The notes below the pieces were generated by a model. It had not been told where the DNA came from, made no database searches, and saw only the letters and a list, made by a program, of their open reading frames with translations. From assembly GCA_002435325.1 (NCBI GenBank), contig DJMJ01000016.1, positions 58,522-122,521 on the forward strand: a stretch of DNA of 64,000 nt, in the 5' to 3' direction. Below are positions 9,140 to 16,772 of the stretch, one piece after another. Position 1 is the stretch's first letter, and the number at the start of each line of letters is the position of its first letter. The position numbers and the translations under genes are program-made. This DNA comes from Nitrospira sp. UBA6493 (GTDB lineage Bacteria > Nitrospirota > Nitrospiria > Nitrospirales > Nitrospiraceae).

Positions 9140-10648
9140 CTACGCACAACTCTTCAGTTGCTGGATCGCTTCCCGCGCGACTTCACGATCGTCAAAGTGA
9201 TGCTTCGTCGTACCGATAATCTGGTAGTCCTCATGCCCCTTCCCGGCAATGAGCACCATGTCACCCTGTCTCGCCTCCCGCACAGCCGCGCCGATCGCCT
9301 CGCGGCGATCCGCGATCTTCTGATACTGGACGTGCGGACGCTGCCGGAGTGCATCCGAGACCCCAACTTCCACTTCATCCAAAATCGACAACGGATTCTC
9401 CGTACGGGGATTGTCCGATGTAAGAATCACCACATCGCTATATTGAACCGCCGCGCGCCCCATCTTGGGACGCTTCCCGCGATCCCGGTCTCCTCCGCAT
9501 CCGAACACCGTGATGATGCGGCCGGCTTTCAGCGCCTGGGCGGCCGAAAGCAGGCGCAGGAGCGCATCCTCCGTGTGGGCGTAATCCACCACGACCGTGA
9601 ACACTTGCCCCGCCATGACCCGCTCGAAACGGCCCGGCACATTGATGACACGAGCGACCGCTTCGCGGATTTGATCGGCAGTCGCTCCTTCGTGCAGCGC
9701 CACCCCGACGGCCGCCAACATGTTGTACACATTGTGTTCGCCGACCAAATGGCTTTCGATCGGAAAGGAACCGGCCGGCGTAGCCGCCTTGAAGGTAGTC
9801 CCGCCCAGTGAAAGCCGGACATCTTCGGCCCGAAGATCCGCCTTCTCCTTGATCCCATAGGTCCACACCGGTGTAGGACAAAGAGAGGCGATGCGGGCCC
9901 CGCTCGGATCGTCGAGGTTGATGATCGCCCGCTTCTTTTGTTTGGCCGTTCCGGTTAACCCCGTAAAGAGCCGCAGCTTCGCCTGGAAATAAGCCTCCAT
10001 CGTCTTATGAAAGTCGAGGTGGTCCTGCGTCAGGTTCGAAAAGACCGCCACATCATATTCGCAGCCGCTTGTGCGCTCCTGGACGAGAGCATGTGACGAC
10101 ACTTCCATCACCGCCGTTGTGCAGCCGCCATCCACCATCTTCCGAAGCAGCTGCTGCAGGTCCAGCGCCCCTGGCGTGGTATGCGATGCCGGAATAGTCT
10201 CAGACCCGATTTGATATGCCACGGTTCCTATCAGTCCCACTCGTTGCCCGATCGCTTCGAGCAGCAACTTACAGACATAAGTGGTGGTCGTTTTGCCGTT
10301 GGTGCCGGTAATCCCGATCATGCGCAGATGCGCCGAAGGATCGCCGTAAAACCGGCTACCCAATATCCCTAATGCTTTCCGGGAATCCGCGACGCGAATA
10401 GCGGACAGCTCCGCTTCCGAGAGCGGCTCTTGCTGCACCAGCGCCGCCGCCCCGGCTGCAATCGCACCGGCAAGATACCGGTGGCCATCGACCTGCTCAC
10501 CCTTCACAGCCACAAACAGGCTGCCGGCCTGAACCGCCCGGGAGTCATCCGTAATTGCCACCACCGGCACGCCGAGATCTCCCCTCTGCTCAAGGACCTC
10601 CACCTGTCCCCTCAAGGCCTCAGCTAATTGTGCCAATGTCGTCGCCAT
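9140..10648 (-). CDS. murE: UDP-MurNAc-L-Ala-D-Glu--2,6-diaminopimelate ligase
   Basis: Adds the third residue of the stem peptide. The DNPR motif (TSDNPRTENP, near residue 405) is the known selectivity mark for meso-diaminopimelate rather than lysine, so the wall is of the DAP type. Other marks: DSRAVQAGSLFVAVKG at the N-terminus, ATP loop GITGTNGKTTTTYVCKLL near residue 108, and HTTPGALDLQQLL. 502 residues, usual length. It starts 16 bases after the ftsI stop. Confidence 0.95.
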   Translation of the reverse strand: MATTLAQLAEALRGQVEVLEQRGDLGVPVVAITDDSRAVQAGSLFVAVKGEQVDGHRYLAGAIAAGAAALVQQEPLSEAELSAIRVADSRKALGILGSRFYGDPSAHLRMIGITGTNGKTTTTYVCKLLLEAIGQRVGLIGTVAYQIGSETIPASHTTPGALDLQQLLRKMVDGGCTTAVMEVSSHALVQERTSGCEYDVAVFSNLTQDHLDFHKTMEAYFQAKLRLFTGLTGTAKQKKRAIINLDDPSGARIASLCPTPVWTYGIKEKADLRAEDVRLSLGGTTFKAATPAGSFPIESHLVGEHNVYNMLAAVGVALHEGATADQIREAVARVINVPGRFERVMAGQVFTVVVDYAHTEDALLRLLSAAQALKAGRIITVFGCGGDRDRGKRPKMGRAAVQYSDVVILTSDNPRTENPLSILDEVEVGVSDALRQRPHVQYQKIADRREAIGAAVREARQGDMVLIAGKGHEDYQIIGTTKHHFDDREVAREAIQQLKSCA

Positions 10649-10664
10649 GACAGAAACACCTGCG

Positions 10665-12383
10665 TTATCGACGGCCCGTGGCCATCGCTAATTTCACCGG
10701 TTCATTCGATGACACGCCCAGATAATTTAACACCTGCTCACCGACACGCCGGAAGACGGGAGCCGCCACCAACCCACCAAAGGACTCCCCTTGCGGTTCG
10801 TCGATCACGACGATCATGGCCAGCCGGGGATTATCGGCCGGCACGAATCCGACAAACGACCCGACAAATTGAGTCGCGGAATAGGTGCCGGTGCGTGGAT
10901 CGATTTTCTGAGCCGTTCCAGTCTTCCCGGCCACCCGGAATCCGGGAATCGCCGCCTTCGCCCCGGTCCCGTCCGTAACGACGCCTTCAAGAATTGATGT
11001 CACCGTCCGCGCTGTCTCCGCCGAGATCACCCGCCGCTTCACTTGCGGGTCAATCTGCTTGAGCAGTTGTCCTTGCGCATCCCGTACTTCAGACACCACA
11101 TAGGGCTTCATCAAGATCCCGCCGTTCGCCAGCACCGAGATCGCCGACACCATTTGCATCGGCGTCACGCCGATTTCCTGTCCCATGGAAATCGAGGCCA
11201 GCGAGCGACGGCCCCAGTCTTTGGGATCCCGCAAGAGACCGCCCGCTTCGCCGGGCAAATCGATCTCGGTCCGCTGTCCGAATCCGAATGCCTGCAAGTA
11301 GCGATAGAGCCGCTGATCGCCCAGCGCCATGCCGGTCTTCGCGGCTCCGATGTTGCTCGACTTCTGAATCACCTGCGCAAACGTGACCCATCCGAGCTTC
11401 TCATGATCGTGGATCACCGTATTGGCAATGGTCATGCGGCCGTTCTCGCCGAACACCATCGTCCCGGGCTTCATGACCTTTTCTTCAAGAGCCGCGGCGG
11501 CCACAATGGCTTTCATGGTCGAACCGGGCTCATAGGCATCGGTCAAGGCCCGATTGCGCCAGCGGCCAGGCGTAAGCGCGGCCACGGAGTTCGGGTCGAA
11601 GCGCGGGCTGATGGCCAGCGCCAGCAGAGCCCCGGTTTGAGGATCGAGCACGATGACGGTACCGGCTTTGGCCCGCGTTTTGTTCATCGCCTCTTCGAGT
11701 TCTTTCTCCGCGACATATTGAATGACTTCGTCGATCGTCAGCGTCAAACTATGGCCGGAAGCCGGACTTTGCGCGGCCTCATCTTTCGGAAACACGATGC
11801 GACCGAGCGCATCGCGCTGTAGCACGGCCACGCGCTTTTCCCCGTGCAGGTGCGATTCATAGCGGCGCTCCAACCCCTCAAGCCCGGCTCCGTCCATGCC
11901 GGCAAACCCCAAGACATGCGCCAGCAGCGGCCCCTTGGGATAAAAGCGACGCCCTTCCAGCACCGTTCCGATGCCTTCCATCGGCATCTGCTCCAGCCGA
12001 TGTCCCTGCTCCGGGTCCAACTTTCTCGCCAGCCACACGAAGCTGCGATCCTGGCGTAATTTTTTTTCGAGCTCGGACGCGCGCACACGCAGAACCGGAG
12101 ACAATGTCCGCGCCGTCTGGGCAGGACTATCAAGGGCGGTCGGAACGCCAAATACGGACGGCACATCCATGTTCATGGCCAGCACCTTGCCGTGTCGATC
12201 CACGATAGTTCCTCGGGCGCCCTCCAGTGACACGGTCTTTTGATGCTGCCGATCGGCCTTGACGGTCAATTCAGCCGCTTGCAAGACTTGCAGCGACACG
12301 AGCCGAAACAGCACCACGCCGAATCCGCACAGCAACACCAGCAACAGCACAAACCGGCGTGTACGTGACGGAGAACCAGCCAC
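10665..12383 (-). CDS. ftsI: Septal peptidoglycan transpeptidase (class B PBP, PBP3-type)
   Basis: Membrane-anchored transpeptidase that cross-links septal glycan with FtsW. 572 residues: one N-terminal membrane span (about residues 10-32), a PBP-dimer domain beginning RGTIVDRHGKVLA, then the penicillin-binding domain with the three active-site motifs STMK (catalytic Ser, near 290), SSN (near 343) and KTGT (near 490). The start is a GTG whose first base overlaps the ftsL stop (TAGTG), indicating coupled translation. No PASTA repeats at the C-terminus. Confidence 0.95.
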   Translation of the reverse strand: MAGSPSRTRRFVLLLVLLCGFGVVLFRLVSLQVLQAAELTVKADRQHQKTVSLEGARGTIVDRHGKVLAMNMDVPSVFGVPTALDSPAQTARTLSPVLRVRASELEKKLRQDRSFVWLARKLDPEQGHRLEQMPMEGIGTVLEGRRFYPKGPLLAHVLGFAGMDGAGLEGLERRYESHLHGEKRVAVLQRDALGRIVFPKDEAAQSPASGHSLTLTIDEVIQYVAEKELEEAMNKTRAKAGTVIVLDPQTGALLALAISPRFDPNSVAALTPGRWRNRALTDAYEPGSTMKAIVAAAALEEKVMKPGTMVFGENGRMTIANTVIHDHEKLGWVTFAQVIQKSSNIGAAKTGMALGDQRLYRYLQAFGFGQRTEIDLPGEAGGLLRDPKDWGRRSLASISMGQEIGVTPMQMVSAISVLANGGILMKPYVVSEVRDAQGQLLKQIDPQVKRRVISAETARTVTSILEGVVTDGTGAKAAIPGFRVAGKTGTAQKIDPRTGTYSATQFVGSFVGFVPADNPRLAMIVVIDEPQGESFGGLVAAPVFRRVGEQVLNYLGVSSNEPVKLAMATGRR

Positions 12384-12718
12384 TAGCGCCTCCCACCCGG
12401 CACATCAGCTTTAGCGAGCCGCACCTCCGACGCCTGGCGGGATGCCCCCGACCATTCTGCCGGCCCGGACTGCACCATCACCACTTGCCCCGGTTGGGGC
12501 AACGTCATTCCAAATTTATCCGCTGCCACCTTTGCAATGCGGTCGGGAGCACTGAGCGTCGCGACCTTCACCCGAAGTTCGTCCCGCTCCCGTTCAAGCA
12601 ATATCTTTTCGTGCTTCAGCCGTTCGATATGGTAGCCAAGACGCACCATATCGACCCGCTCCCACACAAACACAAATACAAGACAGACCCCTATGAGCAC
12701 TGCCAACAGCTTCTTCAT
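12383..12718 (-). CDS. ftsL: FtsL-like bitopic division protein
   Basis: Small divisome protein that bridges FtsQ/FtsB-type proteins to FtsWI. 111 residues: a short N-terminus (MKK), one membrane span (about residues 4-20), then a heptad-like coiled-coil stretch (about 22-60, rich in Leu/Glu/Arg) and a Pro-rich tail. Sequence conservation in FtsL is always weak; the call rests on this topology and on its place between rsmH and ftsI. The ATG overlaps the rsmH stop (ATGA) and the stop overlaps the ftsI GTG by one base. Confidence 0.85.
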   Translation of the reverse strand: MKKLLAVLIGVCLVFVFVWERVDMVRLGYHIERLKHEKILLERERDELRVKVATLSAPDRIAKVAADKFGMTLPQPGQVVMVQSGPAEWSGASRQASEVRLAKADVPGGRR

Positions 12719-13659
12719 TGGATACACTCCTGTGGAAGACGCTCCGCCACTCGCAACTTGGCGCTCCGCGCGCGCGGATTCTCCCGGCATTCCGCCTCGG
12801 AGGGCACTTGCGGCTTTTTGGTAAGCACCCGGACTTGCGCCTGCGGCTCATCAGCCAGGGCGCGCAACGTGTGCTTCACAATGCGATCCTCAAGCGAGTG
12901 AAAAGAGATGACCGCGAGGCGCCCACCAGGACGCAGGATATCCACCGCATCGCGAATGGCCGGCGCAATCACGTCCAGCTCCCGATTGACCGCGATCCGC
13001 AACGCCTGAAACGTCCGTGTCGCGCAATGAATGCGTCCGTGGCGATAGGCCGCGGGCACGGCTCCCTTGATCACCGCAACCAGCTCTTGCGTCGTTGCCA
13101 AGGCCTTGAGCGCGCGCGCCTGCACAATGGCCCGCGCGATACGCCGGGAAAATCGCTCTTCCCCATATTCGAAAATCATATCGGCCAGCTCGACCTCTGG
13201 CAGCCCGTTGACCAACTGCGCCGCAGTACGGGGACCAGTCTGATCCATGCGCATATCAAGCGGGCCATCGGTCTGGAAACTGAATCCGCGCCGCGGATCA
13301 TCCAGCTGCGGCGAGGACACCCCAAGGTCAAACAGAACACCATCGACGGAGTGAACATCCACGCTTTGCAGCAACGGTTTCACCTCCACAAAATCACCTT
13401 TGAGCAACCGCACACGCTGACCGAAAGGAGCCAACCGAGACCGGCACGCGGTGAGCGCCTCGTCATCCCGATCGATGCCGACAAGAGTCGATTGACCCGC
13501 CATTTTCCGAAGCAATGATTCAGCATGCCCACCATACCCCACCGTCCCATCAACAAGGACTTGAGCCTGTTCAGGATTGAGCCAATAGATGACTTCATCG
13601 TGAAATACAGGAACATGCTGACGATTTCCCTCGATATATACTTCCCCACTTATATCCAC
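12715..13659 (-). CDS. rsmH: 16S rRNA (cytosine-1402-N4)-methyltransferase
   Basis: SAM-dependent methyltransferase (formerly MraW) acting on 16S rRNA; first gene of the dcw operon. Motifs: HVPVFHDEVIYWLNP at the N-terminus, SAM loop DGTVGYGGHAESLL near residue 37, DLGVSSPQLDDPRRGFSF near residue 110, and the C-terminal SFHSLEDRIVKH. The only usable in-frame start is the GTG at 13659; the frame is closed by TAG four codons upstream. The start codon sits inside the middle copy of a 10-base repeat that looks like an MraZ operator. The predicted transcription start gives a leader of only about 13 bases. Confidence 0.94.
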   Translation of the reverse strand: MDISGEVYIEGNRQHVPVFHDEVIYWLNPEQAQVLVDGTVGYGGHAESLLRKMAGQSTLVGIDRDDEALTACRSRLAPFGQRVRLLKGDFVEVKPLLQSVDVHSVDGVLFDLGVSSPQLDDPRRGFSFQTDGPLDMRMDQTGPRTAAQLVNGLPEVELADMIFEYGEERFSRRIARAIVQARALKALATTQELVAVIKGAVPAAYRHGRIHCATRTFQALRIAVNRELDVIAPAIRDAVDILRPGGRLAVISFHSLEDRIVKHTLRALADEPQAQVRVLTKKPQVPSEAECRENPRARSAKLRVAERLPQECIQ

Positions 13660-13670
13660 TTTACCCCACT
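13641..13670 (-). promoter_or_regulatory. Three 10-base direct repeats resembling an MraZ operator
   Basis: On the minus strand three tandem 10-mers read AGTGGGGTAA, AGTGGATATA and AGTGGGGAAG, so the GTGG core recurs at exactly 10-base spacing. MraZ operators in other bacteria are direct TGGGN repeats separated by 5 bases upstream of the dcw operon, and this matches in form and place. The repeats start just after the -10 box and run through the rsmH start codon, so a bound protein would block transcription and possibly initiation of translation. No mraZ gene lies next to it. The match is by eye. Confidence 0.65.
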
Positions 13671-13678
13671 AACGGCGG

Positions 13679-13706
13679 AGTATACTCCCGTTTGACGCCT
13701 TGTCAA
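13679..13706 (-). promoter_or_regulatory. Promoter of the dcw operon
   Basis: Minus-strand TTGACA (13706-13701), a 16-base spacer and TATACT (13684-13679), close to the sigma70 consensus. It points at rsmH, whose GTG is 20 bases beyond the -10 box, leaving a very short leader. It is the only good promoter seen upstream of the twelve co-directional genes. Confidence 0.75.
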
Positions 13707-13970
13707 CATTAAATTCATAGACTTACGACGAATTGTCCCCATCCTGCCTCCATACCATTTTTCAGGCTCAAAGAAACCCATCTACTGGCATTGGACCACT
13801 CAAACCACATAGCCCAGAGCTATCCATCCCGTGCCGACCAACAAATCCCCCTCCACAAGGGCCTGCCAAATGCACTGTGAGTCAACGAACACCAAGACAG
13901 GACGCGGCCATCGCCCGTAACAAATAGAGGATTCGTTGACAACACGCATCATCACATCAACAATGGGCCT

Positions 13971-15017
13971 ATGCGCGTGACAAGTACGAGGCACTACACC
14001 CTCTGCGTAATCACCTTGAGTTTAGGGCTGGCATGCGGCCTGAGCCTCGTGCCACCCACGGCACAGGCTGCATCGAACCTTTATTGGTGCCCTGATCGGA
14101 ATGCTGACCAGCAATACTCCGCGAAGCCAGGCCCTGGCTGCTCGCCGCTGGTTGAGAAGAAAGATCCCGCCTTGGAACAGGCAGAACGCCCAGGTGAGCC
14201 AGGAAAGGAACCGCGGAACTTCAAAATCGATAATCTCCAGCACGACGTGTCGGAGTTTCTGAAGCAGTACCGCCAATTTCTTGCCTGCTGCAGAACCGAT
14301 CGTGGGGAGTTGCGACAAATCGAGGCGATGGGCGATGAACTGAGCGACCTCCTTGCATCGATTCAAACGCAGATATCCAATCACTCTCTCGCTTCCCGGG
14401 GCGTCATACTACGGGAGCTCATCCCTCCCATCGCCAAAGCGAGAGCCGATCTGCGCACACTACGCACACGACTGGAGCAAATCGAACAATCGACACACCA
14501 GCGCAACAGCGCCAGTCTTGAAGAGGCGGGGCGAGAATCTCAGACCATTCACGCGATCGAAGAATCGATTCATCGGGACATTACGGCGCCATCCCTCCCC
14601 ACAGGGCCACGAACTGGCGCCGCAATTGGCGCAGCACCGGCCACAGGACCCATCATTGGGAAATCGCCCACGTCCGGGGCGGCAATAGGACGGGACGGAA
14701 CCACCGGTCAAGATATCGGCGCCTCCCCCAAGAGCGGCGGCGACATTGGCCGTTCAGGAGCGACTGGATTTGCGATTGGCGAGACCGGCCGCGCAGGGCC
14801 ATTAATCGGCGAATCAGAACTAAACAGCGACGCCTCTTCAAGCGTCAACTCCTCACTTCAGCAATCGACCGTCGGCTCCAGTCTTTCCGATTCAACGATC
14901 GGCTCAACCTTTGGCGGGTCATCGATTGGATCCAGCCTACAGGACTCTTCGGTGGGCTCTTCATTTGGCGGACCATCCATCGGGACAAACCAGCAAGACC
15001 AGGATACCAGCCGATAG
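13971..15017 (+). CDS. Secreted protein with glycine/isoleucine-rich repeat tail
   Basis: Function unknown. 348 residues. A signal peptide covers about residues 1-33 (cleavage near AQAAS). A Cys-containing stretch and an alpha-helical middle follow (about 75-200, charged, possible coiled coil), then two blocks of low-complexity repeats. Block one (about 205-275) repeats a unit like TGxxIGxxxx (AAIGAAP, PIIGKSP, AAIGRDG, QDIGASP, GDIGRSG, FAIGETG). Block two (about 290-340) repeats STIGSSL/SSIGSSF-type units. A TTGACA box at 13936 with AACAAT 17 bases on would put transcription start almost at the ATG. It stands alone between divergent and convergent neighbours. Confidence 0.8.
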   Translation: MRVTSTRHYTLCVITLSLGLACGLSLVPPTAQAASNLYWCPDRNADQQYSAKPGPGCSPLVEKKDPALEQAERPGEPGKEPRNFKIDNLQHDVSEFLKQYRQFLACCRTDRGELRQIEAMGDELSDLLASIQTQISNHSLASRGVILRELIPPIAKARADLRTLRTRLEQIEQSTHQRNSASLEEAGRESQTIHAIEESIHRDITAPSLPTGPRTGAAIGAAPATGPIIGKSPTSGAAIGRDGTTGQDIGASPKSGGDIGRSGATGFAIGETGRAGPLIGESELNSDASSSVNSSLQQSTVGSSLSDSTIGSTFGGSSIGSSLQDSSVGSSFGGPSIGTNQQDQDTSR

Positions 15018-15032
15018 CAGATCCCCCTCGGA

Positions 15033-16055
15033 CTAATTCACCGCACTCACCGGCGGCATAACCTCCCAGGATTCGCCCGCGTCTGCGCTCCGATACAATC
15101 CGCTGCCGTTCGTGCCCGCATAAAAGAGCTTGGAATCGGTCTGGCTCTGCGCGAGCGAGCGGATGTTCGTCGTGGCAAATCCTCGATTCATCACCTTCCA
15201 CGTCGCGCCGCCGTCTTCGCTCCGATGCACCCCTTCACGCCCGGTGATATAGATGACGCCCTTCTTCGAGCGATCGAGCACCATCGAAATGATCATCTGA
15301 TCCGCCAGCGACTCACCGATGCGCGCCCACGACTTCGCGCCATCCGTGGACTTGTACAGCCCCGCCAACGTCGCGGCGTAGACTGTCTCCGGCTCGAAAG
15401 CATCGACCTCGATCGCCGTCACGTTCAACGCGCGGGACGACTTCACCATCTCCGGCGGGACCAGGCCATTGTTCGCCTTCTCCCAATGACCAGCTTGATC
15501 GACCGACTTGTACACACCGCCACTCGTCCCCGCGTAGAGAATCGCCGGCCTGGTCGGGTCCATCTCCAACGAGACAACCATCAGCACTTCCTTCATCCCC
15601 TCCATACGCTTCGTCCAGCTGTCGCCCGCATTCTTCGACTCGAACACCCCCATCGTCGTCGCGGCAAAGAGATGGGTGTTGTCCTGCGGATCGAACACGA
15701 ACTGGTTCACCACCGAAGAGATCGTCGCATCGTCCAACCCGGACCGCTGCGACACCCAGCGCTGTCCGCCGTCGTAACTCTTGTAGACCGCGTCGCCCTT
15801 CGTGCCCGCATACACCGTGGCGGGATAAGCCGGATCAATCGCCATCGCAATCACCCGGGAATGGCTCATCCCGCGCGAGAGATTCGCCCAGGTCTTCCCG
15901 CCATCACGCGTCTTATAGATGTAATCGTTCGTAGCGATATAGATGATGTCGGGATTCTTGGGATGGAGTTCGATGACGACGATGGGATCGCTGCGATTGC
16001 AGCCGACGAGAGAAATCCCCACCAATAGACAAAGTAGGTACGCCAACTGCTTCAT
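15033..16055 (-). CDS. BNR/sialidase-like repeat lipoprotein
   Basis: Predicted lipoprotein: a signal peptide ending in the lipobox SLVGC (Cys19). The remaining 320 residues hold about seven beta-propeller-like units with the recurring pattern YKTRDGGKTW / YKSYDGGQRW / FESKNAGDSW / YKSTDGAKSW / HRSEDGGATW / YRSADAGESW. These Asp-box motifs (SxDxGxTW) are typical of the BNR/YCF48-like fold. No sialidase catalytic residues are evident, so a binding or assembly role in the periplasm is more likely than hydrolysis; the role is unknown. Confidence 0.85.
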   Translation of the reverse strand: MKQLAYLLCLLVGISLVGCNRSDPIVVIELHPKNPDIIYIATNDYIYKTRDGGKTWANLSRGMSHSRVIAMAIDPAYPATVYAGTKGDAVYKSYDGGQRWVSQRSGLDDATISSVVNQFVFDPQDNTHLFAATTMGVFESKNAGDSWTKRMEGMKEVLMVVSLEMDPTRPAILYAGTSGGVYKSVDQAGHWEKANNGLVPPEMVKSSRALNVTAIEVDAFEPETVYAATLAGLYKSTDGAKSWARIGESLADQMIISMVLDRSKKGVIYITGREGVHRSEDGGATWKVMNRGFATTNIRSLAQSQTDSKLFYAGTNGSGLYRSADAGESWEVMPPVSAVN

Positions 16056-16082
16056 AGAATCGGCTTAAAATATTTCAGGAAA

Positions 16083-16189
16083 GGGGCGGGGTGAGCGCCT
16101 ACTGCGCGCATACACCGAGCACTGCCCTTGAGTTACCATTCAATCATTCCGAGTGCGCGAGGCGCGAGCAAGAACGCTCACCCCGCCCC
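16083..16189. repeat. Palindromic intergenic element (copy A)
   Basis: A perfect 15-base inverted repeat (GGGGCGGGGTGAGCG at 16083-16097, CGCTCACCCCGCCCC at 16175-16189) encloses 77 bases. The interior begins with TGCGCGCATACACCGAGCA (16103-16121). Nearly the same 19-mer occurs inside the element at 26183-26275, so the two are members of one dispersed family. No open frame, and no T-run after the stem, so it is not a plain terminator. Confidence 0.65.
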
Positions 16190-16195
16190 CTGATC

Positions 16196-16693
16196 CTACC
16201 GATAGTTCGTGAACTGCAAATCCACGCCGAAATCTTTCCCTTTGAGAAACGCCATCGTCGCCTGCAGATCATCTTTGCTCTTGCTGAGCACCCGCACCTG
16301 CTCGCCCTGAATCTGCCCCTGCACCTTGATCTTTGATTCCTTGATCGCCTTGGTGATTTCCTTGGCCTTTTCCGACGTCAGCCCGCTCTGAATCTTCGCC
16401 GTCTGCCGCACCGTCCCGCTCAACGCCGGCTCCACCGCGCCATAGTCGAAGGCCTTCAGCGACACCCCGCGCTTCGTACACTTCGTCTTAATAATCTCGA
16501 TCACCGCGTTCAGCTTATAGTCGTCATCCGAGACGACCACAAGCTCCTTCTCTTTTTCCTTCAGCGTAATCTCCGTTTTCGAATCCTTGAAATCGAACCG
16601 CTGCTTGATCTCCTTCGTCGCCTGATCCAGCGCGTTTTTCAACTCCTGCATATTCACTTCCGACACCACATCGAACGAAAATTGATCCGCCAT
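16196..16693 (-). CDS. yajQ: YajQ-family nucleotide-binding protein
   Basis: 165 residues, full family length, beginning MADQFSFDVVSEVNMQEL. Ends with the conserved KSKDDLQATMAFLKGKDFGVDLQFTNYR region. YajQ proteins have two ferredoxin-like domains and bind nucleic acids; some bind cyclic di-GMP and act as effectors, which is notable because four PilZ-type proteins also lie in this window. Cytoplasmic. It is followed by a palindromic repeat, not by an operon partner. Confidence 0.92.
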   Translation of the reverse strand: MADQFSFDVVSEVNMQELKNALDQATKEIKQRFDFKDSKTEITLKEKEKELVVVSDDDYKLNAVIEIIKTKCTKRGVSLKAFDYGAVEPALSGTVRQTAKIQSGLTSEKAKEITKAIKESKIKVQGQIQGEQVRVLSKSKDDLQATMAFLKGKDFGVDLQFTNYR

Positions 16694-16772
16694 AATTCCC
16701 CCTGCTTCTCGCGAGACGTGCGTGACTAGCGAGACTGGACTCGCGCGCTTGTCGCGCCCTTCCCGCTACCTA

